Positions 1 to 12,116 of a stretch of DNA of 64,000 nucleotides are shown here, in pieces (position 1 is the stretch's first letter; each line of letters begins with the position of its first letter). The translations under genes and the position numbers were made by a program. The notes under the pieces were generated by a model, which had not been told where the DNA came from, did not search any database, and saw only the letters and a list, made by a program, of their open reading frames with translations. Location of the stretch: contig NC_056729.1 of the NCBI RefSeq assembly GCF_019279795.1, positions 1,865,963,077 through 1,866,027,076 of the forward strand, in the 5' to 3' direction. This DNA is from Protopterus annectens (lineage: Eukaryota; Chordata; Ceratodontiformes; Protopteridae).

Positions 1-545
1 ATGTATCCCGGTAATTTGTGTGGTGCGTACCATAACTGCGTGCTGCCATAGTGTGACTAAAATAGCTAGGTAGGAGTTCAATTCCCAGACATGGCAACTG
101 TGTGTGTTTGTGTGTATGTCTGTCTGTCTGTCTGTGTTGAGAGCAATGCTTTTTAGGGTAGTCACACTCCCTACAATTCAAATGCTCATCTTTGGCAAGG
201 GTGCTGATGTCATCCACCTAGAAATACACCTCTGGGAAGCTGTAGCTCGGTAATCTCCGTAGCATGTCCTGTAACTGCATACTGCTGTAGTGTGATATAG
301 ACCTCTGTTAGGGGTTCTATACCCACGCGTGTCAGTTGTGTATGTTTTGTGTGTGTTCCACTGTCTGCGTGGGGAGCAATGCATTTTAGGCTAGTCACAC
401 TCAGTACATATCCAATGGGCTACGTTGGCAGTCCTGCTGATGTCATCCAATGTGGAATACACCTTCGGGGAAGGAGTACTCCAGTAATCTCCGTGGTGCA
501 TACTATAACTGCATAGTGCTGTAGTGTACTAAACTAGGTAGGTAG
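1..545. repeat. Decayed ~236-bp tandem repeat, about 2.3 copies, with tRNA B-box-like motifs
   Basis: Three related stretches start near 9, 248 and 482. They share a GGTAATCTCCGT-like word, then TAACTGCAT, then GCTGTAGTGTG. Each is followed by a B-box-like core (GAGTTCAATTCCC near 77, GGGTTCTATACCC near 310, GGGTTCAACTCCC near 548) and a GT-rich stretch. A further diverged partial copy lies near 1,903-1,985 with GGGTTTGATACCC. The B-box-like core suggests a tRNA-derived SINE unit that became tandem, but no clover-leaf folds convincingly, so that origin is inference. No coding potential is visible. Confidence 0.6.
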
Positions 546-3500
546 GGGTTCAACTCCCAGACATGGTTTGTGTGTGTGTGTTTGGTAACTTGTACACTGT
601 GTGGAGGTGGGTGTGTGTCTGTGACACCTGGGCCCAATGTGGGGCGGGCTTTGCAAATGTCTTTTATGGTGGCCCTATATTACAATGCCCATTGTACAGG
701 GATACCAGATATGAAATAGCCAAGAGGCTAGGGTGCAATCCCATACCCATACACATGACATCACGGCCAGGCAATCACAGTTAGCCACCCCAGTATTACC
801 CAGAGCACACATTCACCCCATGTTACATACACACACACATGCCGAGGCAACAGGCAGTATGTGTGTAGTACACTGCATATTGGCGACTGATGGTAACTAT
901 GGAGTGATTGCAATGGCCTACAGAGGGCATGGCACCCTGTCCATCTGTCCAATAGGCACATACATGCAGACCGTGCACCTTCCCCATGTTCCCCAGTGGA
1001 CACCTGCAACATCTGTGGTGCCATCACATGTGACCCACAAAGGACATAGTATGCCTGACAACATGCCCTGTGTGGACAGATGCCATGGAATGCCGGTAGC
1101 ATGCTATCAGTGTAGGTGCAGGGTTAACGTGCTGTCCATTACCAGTTCCTGCCACGAGTGGCACATCTGATAATAATCTGTGTACACAACATGGGCCCGA
1201 CACCCCAGGTACAATTCCACATGTCACTGTACATGTATGTGGGAGGTGTGCACATCCCAGGCACCGTCCATGTCATGGCCTAGGGAACACATACATGACA
1301 GGTCATGCACAGCAATGGGCATACGCAATAGCCACCCAGGTGACTGGATGGTCGATACAATACCCACCTGTGTGGGCAAATGCAGTAACCACAGGCCTGA
1401 GCCACACTGCAGACCATTGTCATGTGGCCTGATGCCAAGGTATACCCATCACCTAGCCTTGAGTAGCCGTCTGCCACAGTCAACCACCACATACCCATGC
1501 AGAAATGCACCCATGCATGTCAGTGCTGGCACCCTGTGTGTTTGTTGTATTATGTGTAAGATCACATCCACACTCACTACAACCCCCAGTGGCATACTGA
1601 TCCATGCTGTCTGATGTCAGACACCTCCCCATACCCTTCGCCCATACAACCTCCATATGACCCGTGTGGTGCATGTGATACCTGCACAGTGATGTGTTGT
1701 GGCACTCCCACTACTGAAGGGTTGTAATCCTGGCCCTGAGAAGTGTGTCAATGTGTGTGTCCCTGTGAGTGTGTGGCTGTGTTGACAGTGGCACCTGTTC
1801 ATGCGGACAGGCACATGTACATCACCTACAGTATGGCTACCATATCCCTGTTGCAGATGTCACTCACCATCACATATATGTTCTGAGGGCTCCACAACAG
1901 GTAACCCATGTGGCGCATCCAATAACTGCACAGAACTGTGATAGCAATACATAATCATCAGGGGTTTGATACCCTGTGCTGGTAGGTGTGTGACACAAAC
2001 ATGCTTAGGTTTTACTCTCCCACCCCTCCCTGACTTGTCTTAGCCTCTGTCTGCCTCTCCCACTCCCTCCCTGGTGGATGTGTAGACCTACAACTGCTTT
2101 GCTTAGGCAGCAGCATGTGTATTTTAAGTGATGCTCATGATCAGCTGATGGCCTCTGCATGAATTCCAGCCCTCCCCTAGCCGACTGCATGTGGAACAGC
2201 TGTGGTAACATTCCCATAGCCAATTACATGGAAACACACTCCAGTATTTAGGAACATCATGTTGGTGTTGGCCATTTTCATTCACTGTGAGCAGGAACTA
2301 GAACTATTGTTTGGCAAACAGCATCTCAGTTAATTTGGGGCTGTACCTCTAACAAAATACACAGTGGAAACAGGGCAACACACAGGAGGGGGATGTGCCT
2401 GACCTGACAGTACTGAGGTCTGTGTACTTGTGAATGTCAACAGTGTGTGTATTGTATGTGTACCTTGGCCTGTGTACAGACTGTGGTAGCTGTCATCATC
2501 CTAGTTCCCGTCCTATCTGATGTTACATGCTGCTCCACTGTATGTTACCATATTGGCTTACATGTTTGTAGGGCCATACACACACATGTCCTATACCACA
2601 GTCAGCCATCAGACCAAACTGTGTAGTGGCCAGTGTATGTAGGGATAGTGTGTGAGTGGCACATATGAGGATGGTGTTGAACAGATAGCCCATATACTAT
2701 AATATTATCCTAGCTTGCCATATGTGGCTGTGACTCTGTTGCCATTGGTTGTGGTTATGCACTTTCACACAGGTGTATCTTACCCTGTGCTGTGACATGC
2801 CTGTACAGCCTGCTATATATGCAGGTACATGTGCATTCCCCCATAGGAGATGTAGGCCAGTGTTGAGCCAGTCTGCCTGTAGCCTGCACAGTGCATTATT
2901 ACATGCCTAGCAGCTTAGTGTACTTACCCAGTGAGATGTCATGTGCAGATACTTGCCAGATGTACTGCTGCTGGGCCTCCCTTAACAATCATGTATGTCA
3001 GACAGAGCAGTGGGATACTGTACAGATGTATGTCAATATCTAGTGGGTAGTATGTGGCCATGGCACCCCTGTACCAGTGTGTATTGTGTGTCAAGCCAGA
3101 CAGGTGTGTGTGAATGCATAACCTATGTTGCCATATGTATACCAGTTGTGTGTTATACCCATCTACATGGCTGTTAACATCCATATTGTCAGGCATGGTA
3201 CACATGTTTTGCACTATGGGTTCTGTGTATACCCCTGGACTGTACAGTGTGTGTCAGAATGTCCACACATATTGGCCAATATCTCTGCTGCAGTCGACAG
3301 GGGCTGTACGTGCAAGCAGCGGTACTGTACTATGATGTCCTTAGGATGTCTGTCTGTAACCAATGGCACACATGTGGAAAGCAGATGTGACCCCCACACA
3401 CACCATATCTGTGAAGACAATTCCAGTTACAGTAGCAATACTGTATAGAACTGTAATAGTACACAAATAAAGGTTTTCCATTTCTGCAAACCTGTGTGTG

Positions 3501-3639
3501 GTGCTTTTTTCCTATGACCTCTCTGTGGGTATATGTTGCAGGCAATGATTGTCATTTGTATGGGTGGCCCATACAGTGTCCAGTTGTTCAGGTGTGAACT
3601 GTAGGCATAGCGGCTGTTCCATATTTTGTGTACCTCCTA
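546..3639. other. Gene-free GT/CA-rich intergenic DNA
   Basis: Only short reading frames made of low-complexity words occur here, and none shows a recognisable domain. The composition is dominated by GTGTGT/ACACAC-like words and scattered CATG-rich stretches. Apart from the partial ~236-bp repeat unit near 1,903-1,985, I see no transposon termini, RNA genes or regulatory sites that I can support. Confidence 0.6.
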
Positions 3640-3666
3640 CATATGTAGGACTTAAACTTTATAACC

Positions 3667-4631
3667 ATGCTTATCACACAACTAAGTTTAGTCTGTCTTC
3701 TCATAATTCTTTACAACACCACAAGTTATCAATGTAGCAATATCCCTAAACTTAGTAGCACAACACTACATTATGCACTCTCATATGCAGACATCACACA
3801 TTATAATAATATCTGCCCACAATTGTTCAAGAACTACACAATGGACCAATTCAGAACTAAACACATATGCTCTCATTCCTACTCCAAAAAAACACAATAC
3901 TTTCTCACACTCCTCACCAAAGTCCAACATCTGTATCACCATTTTAACACCAGGCTCACCATAAGTGGAGATATCCACCCCAACCCAGGCCCAAATCCAT
4001 CCTGTCCAACACAAACTGCTTCAACACAAATGTCAGAACACCCCTACTTTCTTCATCCCTGGGCAAATCAATTAACAGCAGCAAAACCAACCATCTTTTA
4101 ATGCTAAATATCAATATTAGAAGTATGAAAAATAAAATACCTGAACTCCAGGCCATAATAGCACAGTACTCCCCAGACATAGTTGCTTTAACAGAAACCT
4201 GGCTAAATAAAAACATAGCTAACTCAGAAGTTCTCCCTAATGGCTACAATATCATTAGACAAGACAGGCCACTTCGTAAAGGGGGTGGAACTCCCTTACT
4301 GTACAAGTCCAACTTATTACAAAGCTCCTACCCCTCCCCCAATAATTGGGACATACTTATCTCACAACTTCAACTTCACCCTCAAAAGGTCATCACAATT
4401 GTGATCTATATTCCACCTGGTAATACACCTGCTAGCCTTGAAGACTTCTTATCCTGGTGTTCTTCCACATACTCACAAGAAACCCTTATTCTGGGGAACT
4501 TCAATCTAGATTGGTTCACCTGTATATCAGAACCACCAAGTAATCTAATAAACCTCCATGGCTACCGGCAGCTAGTCAAAATTCCAACTAGATGTGATAA
4601 AAAAACTAAAAGGGAATCCATCCTTGACTAG
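3667..4631 (+). pseudogene. LINE A N-terminus (hydrophobic leader, 2A-like motif) and APE endonuclease
   Basis: The first frame (144 codons) starts with a hydrophobic stretch (residues ~2-16, rich in L/I/V) and carries GDIHPNPGP at residues 101-109. This resembles 2A ribosome-skipping motifs known from CR1/L2-type LINEs. The endonuclease follows in another frame from about 4,045. Its readable start is MLNINIRSM, with later ALTETW (catalytic Glu region), KGGG, and LGNFNLDW where the family has GDFN, so the catalytic Asp is replaced by Asn. The upstream TAA overlaps the ATG at 4,101 (TAATG), but this overlap is probably accidental: the endonuclease frame is open upstream of that ATG and reads plausible family sequence, so I infer a one-base frameshift near 4,000. 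An in-frame TAG at 4,629 ends the open stretch before the SDH motif region. Confidence 0.8.
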
Positions 4632-4783
4632 GCCCTAGCTAACAGCCCCACCTTGTACCCTCACACAGGCAGTCTCCCAGACACCTTAAGTGACCACAAC
4701 ATAATATACTTTATACGTAGTAGAACAAGCATATGCAAAACCACTAACTATATATCCACTAGAAACACACAAAAAATTCTCTC

Positions 4784-6645
4784 TTGAGGTCCTCAACACT
4801 TTACTCTGTAACTGTGACTGGACCCCCCCTAAAAACCCTCCCACTTGACCAGGCTGTAGAATATTTCAACAAAACATTTCTACAACACCTAGACACTGTT
4901 GCTCCATTGCACAAAATCAAGGTTAGACCCCCTAAAAACCCCTGGCTCAGTAAAAAAAACAAACAAATCCTCAAGTCCAGAGACACTGCCCGGCTTTACC
5001 ATAAAAAAAAACAAAGAAACACAAAGCCTAACTAAGTACCAATAACTGCGCAACCGTGCAAAAAAATGCATTAGGCTGGACAAAAAATCCTACTACACAA
5101 CATTACAAACTAAATACCAACACAATCCCCCCAAAATTTTGGAAAAATGTAAACCAGCTGTTAAAATCCACCCAAAAGGCTACCCCCAAACCAACCACCC
5201 CTGGCACTAAAGTTCCCATCGAAGCACAATTCAACTCCCACTTTGTGAACTCAATTCTATCTTTAGTATCACATGACAGTTTCTTCCTCACTATCCCCCC
5301 AACACAAATAACACCAATACAAGCTTTACCCTCAAAACAGTTTCCACCATTTCAATCAAAAGCATGCTGTCCAAACTAAAAACCTCATCAACAGCAGCCG
5401 ACCTACTCCCCAGCTATTTCTTGAAACTCACAGCAGATGCTATTGCTATCCCAGTCTCCATTCTCATAAACAGATCAATTGTTGAAAACTATGTGCCCAA
5501 ACTCTGGAAAATATCCTATGTTACACCCATACATAATGGCGGGACCTCCACTGAACTTAATAACTACAGACCCATTGCTTTACTCTCCCCCCTGGCCAAA
5601 ATCCTAGAAAAATGCATCCATACCCAGATGCTAAACTATCTCCTAGACAGCAACATCCTGTCAACTACTCAGCATGGTTTCAGACCTGCCCATAGTACCA
5701 CTCCAGCCCTCCTCTGCTTCACAGACACAGTAAACCATCTCAAAAATGAAGGCCTACAAGTGTCAACTCTTTTTTTGGATATGTCCAAAGCATTTGACAT
5801 AGTCTCACACCAAATTCTGCTAAACAAACTAAACCAATATCACCTATCAAATTCCACTTACCTGGTTCCAAAGCAACTTAACTGACAGGTATCAAGCTGT
5901 GAATTGGGAAAATTCTATCTCTCCTCAGTTGCCCATAACTATAGGAGTTCCACAGGGTTCTATCTTAGGACCACTACTATTCACAGTCTTCACAAATGAC
6001 CTCCATACCTCCACACAGCATGCATCTATCATTCAGTATGCAGATGACACTACCTTAATCTGTGCTGCACAAAACATTCCCACCCTCCTGCAAACAACTC
6101 AACTAGCATTCTCTGACATTGAAAACTACCTTACCAAAGCCCAATTTATCCTTAATCCAAAGAAAACTCAGCTTATGATTATAACCAGTTCTAACAAAAA
6201 CACTGATAACAGTCAATTCACTATGTACTTCACAAATGCTACTCCAATCGCTCCAGTGGCATAAGCTAAGCTATTGGGAATAACCATAGACTCCCACCTA
6301 AAATTTGATAGTCATCTCAACTTAACTATTAAAAAAGTACATGCCAAACTGGGATCACTCTACCATATCAAACCATTTCTTACCAACAACACAAGATCAG
6401 CCATTGCTCACTCCCAACATCTATCCACTCTACTCTATGCATCTCCTATTCTGACTAATCTCAACAAAACTGAACTAAGCAAAATGGAAGCCTACTATAA
6501 CAGAATTGCCCGCTTTGCTGCAAATTGCTCATATAGAACTCCTCACTGTACTGCTTTGAGACAGCTCCACTGGCCTGAAACTGCCCAACCTCCTAGCCTA
6601 CAATCAGCTCTGCCTCTGTCATTCTATCTGTTACTTCCCAAATAA
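4784..6645 (+). pseudogene. LINE A reverse transcriptase (broken)
   Basis: RT blocks are read in order across several frames: a YRPIALLSPLAK box near 5,570, a QHGFRP box near 5,680, an LDMSKAFD box near 5,780 (first catalytic Asp), GVPQGSILGPLLF near 5,950 and a YADD box near 6,040 (catalytic pair intact), then ILNPKKTQLM and a thumb region with a YYNRIARFA motif near 6,490. At least four frameshifts or stops separate the blocks, so no full enzyme can be made. The 3' UTR runs to about 7,290. It would carry out target-primed reverse transcription in an active copy. Confidence 0.88.
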
Positions 6646-7361
6646 GTGTCCTGCCCTAAAAAACCTAGTAAAACATCACTCAGCCAAAAGACCTCTTAGA
6701 TCATCAAGCAAACTACTACTAGAAGTACCAACAGCTGCAGTAGCTTTGGAGATGTGCTATATAGTAGTTCAGTGGCTAAAAAATGGAACTCTGTCCCCAC
6801 TAGCATTCAAAACACATCATCCAAAGCCTCCTTTAAAGACCTCATCAGGCAACATCTCAAGCAAAGTTGGCAGTGCCATGATTGCTCCCTAGGCTAGTGA
6901 AAGCAGATAAGGTATGCATACTAAATCTTGAGTACTTTATAACAGTTTTCAATCTTACTCACAAACACTGGCTAATCTACAATGTATGTACTGTACCTGT
7001 GTACTATGTATGTATTCTACCTGTGCTCCAAATTTCAGCTGTACACCACAAATCTATTAATTACCTTTATTTTTAAATGAATATTTTTTTTGTTTGTTCT
7101 CTCCACTGTAACTGTTGATGTGCTGCATATCACTGTAAAAACAAGACTTTTGTAATTTGTGTGTATACTGATCATGTCTAAATATCTGTAAATTTTCTTT
7201 GTGGAGCTTTTCTGCCCGGGTCTCTGCTGAAAAAGGGCCTTTTCGGCTGTCAGACACCCCCCAGTTAACAAATGTAAAATAAATAAATAAAGTAAATGTA
7301 TCTTACTGTACATATCTCTGCGTGTGAATGTGTAGTCACATGTATATCTATATATATCTAA

Positions 7362-7365
7362 ATAT

Positions 7366-7406
<41 letters not shown>
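7362..7406. repeat. (TA)n microsatellite
   Basis: About 22 uninterrupted TA units, flanked by related AT-rich sequence. Confidence 0.95.
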
Positions 7407-7408
<2 letters not shown>

Positions 7409-7409
7409 G

Positions 7410-8192
7410 TATCTGCATATGTGTGTCTGTGTACATGTATCTGGGGATGCTGATGGCTTCCACATTTTACATTTCCCATGGGTGCCAGACTGTACTGCAT
7501 GTTATGTTACCAGTATCGGCCTGACATCATACAGGTGGGATGCAGTGCTGTTAACATCTTGTGCCCATGACATGTCAGGTCCTGGTTATGGGATCTGCAA
7601 CACTTGGTAGTGTATTGCAGGGCGGACCTGTTTGTCTGGGAGGGGTATGCCTATTCGTAAAAGGCGTATATTGTTTGGGGCCTCTCAACCCCATTAACGG
7701 TGCATGTAGACATATGCATTTCTGTTAATCTACCATTGCTGTCTACGGATGTATGCCCATATATACCTATATACGTATATATATTTCCTTACATATTTCT
7801 AACTATGTCCGTATATAACTTAGGAGATACATATTTGCGTACATATATGTGTTAGCGCTTCTGGTATTGCTGTTCAGGTAAGTATGTGTGTGCAAGTGTG
7901 TTTGTGAGGGGCGTTAGTGTGTGTAAGTGTGTTGTGACTCTGGTATGTGTGTGAGGGACTGTAATGTGTGTGAGTTTGCCTTGTGTATATGTTTGTGCAA
8001 TCTCGGAGTTGGAATAATAAAGTAGGGTGTGTGTGGGGGGCACAGTTGGCCGAAGCCCCCCTACTTATCTTTAGTGTAGGGTGGTTTGTTTGGTTATGGG
8101 GGAGGGTGTGTGTATGTTTGTGTGTGTGCTGTATGTATGTATTAGTTTCACGATTTTGAATTTTGTGCTTTCAATGTTTCGATAATGTGGGG
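7410..8192. other. Gene-free AT/GT-rich flank of DIRS-a
   Basis: No coding potential is visible. It contains TATA/TACGTATA-rich stretches near 7,760-7,850 and a segment at about 7,996-8,030 (CAATCTCGGAGTTGGAATAA) that recurs near 55,353-55,390 inside the hAT-type element. The DIRS-a left terminus begins at 8,193. Confidence 0.6.
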
Positions 8193-8376
8193 ATGTTCAT
8201 CGTGTTTCACTGTTGCAGTCATCACTGTAGGGTTCTTCCTGCTGGCAGGCAGCCCTCAGTCGGCCAGAATCCCAAAGTCTGAGTCTGGCGTCGGTTGTAG
8301 TCACATCCTTCCTGACGTCAGTGTGCCAGGGGTATAAAGACTCAAGCCAACGCCATTTTCTCCATTCTTTCTTGCC
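8193..8376 (+). repeat. DIRS-a left ITR
   Basis: The sequence is repeated in inverted orientation at 13,530-13,744 with high identity over the central ~150 bp (for example GTAGGGTTCTTCCTGCTGGC). It carries the element's presumed promoter. The outer ~20 bp differ between the two ends (ATGTTCATCGTG versus the right end's own sequence), and those differences are exactly what the ICR stores. Confidence 0.92.
8313..8338 (+). promoter_or_regulatory. CRE-like site and TATA box in DIRS-a left ITR
   Basis: A perfect palindromic TGACGTCA (8,313-8,320) is followed 12 bases later by TATAAA (8,333-8,338), about 170 bases before the gag start. The same pair is kept in the right ITR (TGACGTCA at 13,585-13,592; TATAAA on the minus strand at 13,567-13,572), facing inward. 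TGACGTCA is the classical CREB/ATF site; its use here is inference. Confidence 0.6.
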
Positions 8377-8509
8377 GCACTGTGCCCGAAGCAGAAGCAG
8401 TTCCCAAGTGCCGGTCGGCCGACTCCTGTGAAATATTTGTGTTTCAAACCGAAGACTTTTTCTACTCAAAGCTAAGTACCCCATTGGGGAAACTTCTTGC
8501 TCCAGACCG

Positions 8510-10119
8510 ATGTCAGAAAAAGTTAACAATTGTGTTTCTTTTGGGAAGCAAATACCTCATAAGGATTTTCATTCTTACTGTATTCCTTGCCTAGGCCCTG
8601 ACCACGACGTAGCTAGTTGGCGGTTTTGTGCTAGATTTAACCAACGCACTATAAAGCATTGGTACGATTTTGCTTTTCATTATTTTGGGAGAAGATTTAA
8701 GTATAAAATGTCGTCGGATTCGCATCCGACCACCGAAGTCTATAAAAGACGCAAGGACAAGGCCAGGTCTCCGAGGTCCAAAACGGACGACGATATTCAG
8801 CCAGAGCCAGTTGCCAGTTCATCGGTCGTCAGTGAGGCGCTTTCGCAGCCCCTGACATCCACCACTTTGGAACCACTTGCCGATACCGACTCCCATGAGG
8901 AGCCGATGAGGCCTTCGGAATCTCAAGGGACTGGACCTTCGGATAATGCTCCCTCAGATGGGTCCAGAGCTGCTAGGCAGGTACCGGCTTCTAAGGGAGT
9001 CTTCAGGCCTACACAGCTTCATGTAAAGATGGCTTCAGTTTTAAAGACAAAGGCAAAGACTCCTTCTAAGGTAAAGAAACAAGCACAGGCCTCCTCAAAT
9101 CCGGGGCCTAGACCACAGAAACAAATGCTCAAAATGGCTGAAGACCTGTTGACTATGATCGTGGGTTCCCATCCCCCTCCAGACAAAAGACCTAGGCAAG
9201 AATTAGACTATGAATCTTCTGATTAGGTGTCTATTTCCTCTGTTTCTTCCTCTGAGCAAGATTGTACTTTCCCTCCTTATGAGGATTCTGATGCTGAGGA
9301 TTCCATTCCTTCAGCTTCCCCTCCTGAAGATTATTCCTTTGGGGAAACCTTGCATGACATGAGGGAGCATTTTCACTGGGAGGGTCAGGAATATTCTGAA
9401 TCCAAGAGAAGGCTCAGGGATTTTCTTCTTCTGCCACAGCATAGGCCCCTGGCTATTCCCCCAGTTTTAGATATTGTGGATGATGTATTTACAGAATCTA
9501 ACCTAACTCCTGATTCTTTCCCTCCGGCTCCTGTGAAACAAGATAGATATTACAGGGTCCCAGATACGCACACATTTCTTTATAAAAACCCTACAGCTGA
9601 TCCAGAAACTATTTCTCAGGGTCCTAAGGGTGTTAAGACTGCCACTGCTAAGAACCCTATCCCCTCTGAGAGGGATTCCAGAGGTTTGGAGAGATGGGGT
9701 AAAAAAGTTTATACATCTGCAACTTTTTCTATTAGAGCTTTGAATTGTCAGTTTCACATGTTGAAATATCAGCAGTATCTTTTGTCTGTTTTGAAACAAA
9801 AATTTTGGCTATTTCTGCTTGTGCTGAGAATAAGGAATTACAGGATTTGTTGCATGCTACTGAACTAGTGGGGAAGCATACCCTACACTGTGGTTTTGAT
9901 TCTTTAGAGGCTTCTTACAGGGCAACTGCTACTGGTACAGTCATTAGAAGACATGCTTGGTTAAAGGAACAAAGTTTGCCTGATCAGGTTAAGGCAAAGT
10001 TGCTGGCTGCTCCTGTTCAACAAAATATTTTGTTTGGGGCTAAAGCTGTAGAGGTATTAAAGAAAATGGAAGACAAGGCAAAATCTATGCAAACAGTGAA
10101 GGATTTTTTACAGGTATAG
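8510..10119 (+). pseudogene. DIRS-a gag-like protein (broken)
   Basis: The frame opens at 8,510 and reads 238 codons to a TAG at 9,224. It continues in the same frame to about 9,868, with the correct frame shifting near 9,790 and ending at 10,119. Near the N-terminus a CxxC...H...C cluster (CIPCLGPDHD) resembles the zinc-binding motif of vertebrate DIRS gag. The middle is acidic and Ser/Pro-rich. The C-terminal part (YTSATFSIRALN; a TVIRRHAWLK helix) aligns with the gag readings at 50,882-51,640 and 30,180-30,500. The protein presumably binds element RNA. One stop and one frameshift break it. Confidence 0.82.
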
Positions 10120-10460
10120 CCACCTAGATTCAGCAGGAATTGGCCAGCTAAGAACTGGTCCTTTCCCAGCTCGGACAGGCCTCAAAGGGGCAGGTACAGA
10201 CACCCTAGAGGGAGGGCACAGTCGCAAACCCCTTACAGATCCAGACAGTGGAGTGATTCCACCCCCAAGGCGGGAGAGGATAGATCTCAACCCTATAGAA
10301 AACAGTCACAATGACTCTTCCTGTGTAGTTCCAGGACTCTCGCTCCTGGAAGCTCCTCTGGGAGGAAAACTCTCTTTTTCATCTAAATTGGACTTGCATA
10401 TCCCAAGACAAATGGGTTCTGGACGTAGTTTTAAGGGGTTACAAATTTCACTTTCACACC

Positions 10461-12075
10461 TTGCCAAAACCAAACGGATGGCCGGATCTGCCAAAAAATC
10501 AATGGGCAGAGGCACAGAAACAAGTGCAGTCACTCATGGCTATGAGGGCCATAGAATTTGTACCAAACACAGAAATAGGGAAAGGTTTTTACTCAAGACT
10601 CTTCCTAGTACCCAGAAAGGAAAATTTATGGAGACCAATTCTGGATCTTTCAGTCTTAAACACTTTCCTGCAGATACCAAAATTCAAAATGCTCACTCTG
10701 CAGCAGCTGCTGCCTATGTTGGGCAAGAATGCCTGGATGGTGACTTTGGATTTAAGAGGAAGCTTACCTGCACATTCCAATAAGACAGGAGTGCAGAAGG
10801 TACCTGAGGTTCAAAGCAGGCTTGAAGCATTATCAATTCTCTGTGCTGCCCTTTAGCTTATCTACTGCGCCCAGGGTCTTTACCAAGTGCCTGGCACCAG
10901 TTGTGGCATTTTGTAGACTCAAGGGAATTCAAATATATCCTTATCTGGACGATTGCCTCATTCAAGCAGACAACAAGGATACTTTACTTCAGCATCTGGA
11001 CTTTGTGCAGAATCTTCTCAGGTGTCTAGGATTCACAGTGAACCTAAAAAAGTCAAATTTGGTACCCGCTCAACAGATAATATTCCTGGGTGCAGTATTA
11101 AGCACAACAACCCAGATGGCATACCTGACAACAGAAAAACAAATGCAACTGGCTTCAACTTTCAAAAGCCTATCGTCAGTATCTCAGCTGACTGCAAGAA
11201 AATTTCTGCAGGCTTTGGGTTACATGGCATCCTGCATTCTGCTAATACCATATGCAAAACTGCATATGAGGAAAATACAATGGTACCTAAAGAGTGTATG
11301 GTCTCAGCATTGTCACAGTTTGGAAACAATGATTGCAGTCTTGCCTTGCCTCCAGAATTAGTTTCTTTGGTGGGCCACGGCCTGTCTCCAAAACATGGGG
11401 AAAGCTTTCTGCCCCACTCCAGCCAAGCAAGTTATAACTACGGACGCCTCGGATTATGCATGGGGAGCCCACATGCAGGGAAAATGTCTTCAGGGCACCT
11501 GGATGGAGGATCAGATGCGCCTTCGCATCAATTTAAAAGAGATGTTAGCTATGCAGAATGCCCTGATGGCTTTCAAGGATCTTTTACAGCCGGGGCAGTT
11601 ATTGATAAAGACAGACAACACTACAGTTATGTGGTACGTAAACAAGCAGGGGGGTTCCCATTCTTACCCCCTTTGCAGACTAGCCATGACTCTGTAGAAC
11701 ACAGCACTGGCCTACAAGGTGGACTTACAAGCTCAATTCCTGCCCGGAAAAGAGAACCCTCTGGCAGATACCTTAAGCAGGAATCTATCAGACCCACACA
11801 AATGGATGTTGGATACTCAGATATTCAGGATGATCACAAAGGCCTGGGGATGCCCGGACATAGATCTATTTGCATCTCCCCAGAATTACCAGTTACAAAC
11901 CTTTTGCACAAGGACTTACCACAAACTAGCATGGAAGGTGGATGCTCTCTCATTCAGTTGGAAGAACCTCTCAGTGTATGCCTTTCCTCCACTGCCTCTT
12001 CTTCCAAGAGTGTTACTAAAGATAAAGCAGGATAAACCAAAGATGATTTTATTGGCCCCCAACTGGCCTCAATAA
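10461..12075 (+). pseudogene. DIRS-a reverse transcriptase, RNase H and methyltransferase-like segment (broken)
   Basis: RT begins with a GFYSRLFLVPRKE box, then WRPILDLS, a TLDLR box and, after a one-base insertion at about 10,759, the LPFSLSTAPRVFTK box and the catalytic YLDD (near 10,943). A TAG at 11,359 separates RT from RNase H (TTDASDYAWGAH near 11,440, MLAMQNAL, KTDNTTVMWYVNKQGG), and a second TAG lies at 11,695. The last part (DIDLFASPQN ... LLAPNWPQ) matches the segment that vertebrate DIRS carry after RNase H, often described as methyltransferase-like; that function is family knowledge, not shown here. The catalytic YLDD is intact. Confidence 0.88.
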
Positions 12076-12116
12076 TTCTGGTACTCAACTCTGATGAATC
12101 TATCCCAGGAACCTCC

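Larger units (their letters stand above)
3640..7290 (+). mobile_element. LINE A: L2/CR1-group non-LTR retrotransposon, degenerate
   Basis: The order is an N-terminal segment with a 2A-like motif, an APE-type endonuclease, a reverse transcriptase and a 3' UTR ending in TAAATAAATAAA near 7,280. Reading frame breaks at several points (about 4,000; in-frame TAG at 4,629; about 4,780; 5,050; 5,370; 5,890). No separate ORF1 is seen upstream, so the copy is either 5'-truncated or belongs to a single-ORF type. The RT resembles L2/CR1/Rex1-group enzymes (FxDD as YADD, a GVPQGS box). Exact clade assignment needs a tree. A related fragment lies on the minus strand at 32,493-33,240. Confidence 0.85.

Noticed and set aside
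733-1614. Two ~145-codon plus-strand frames in the first 1.6 kb
   Set aside because: The composition is low-complexity (His/Thr/Cys-rich from CA/TG repeats), with overlapping frames on both strands and no domain.
7035-7463. 142-codon minus-strand frame
   Set aside because: It runs through the (TA)n microsatellite and LINE A 3' UTR; the Tyr/Ile repeat is an artefact of TA repeats.
8510-9226. DIRS-a gag start as a host gene with a zinc finger
   Set aside because: It sits just after an ITR promoter and before RT in a bounded DIRS element, and aligns downstream with gag of the other DIRS copies.
10953-12035. Longest single open frame in the window (360 codons, plus strand)
   Set aside because: It runs in an alternative frame over the DIRS-a RT-RNase H, whose real frame shows all family motifs. 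The translation has no domain, so it is a shadow frame.
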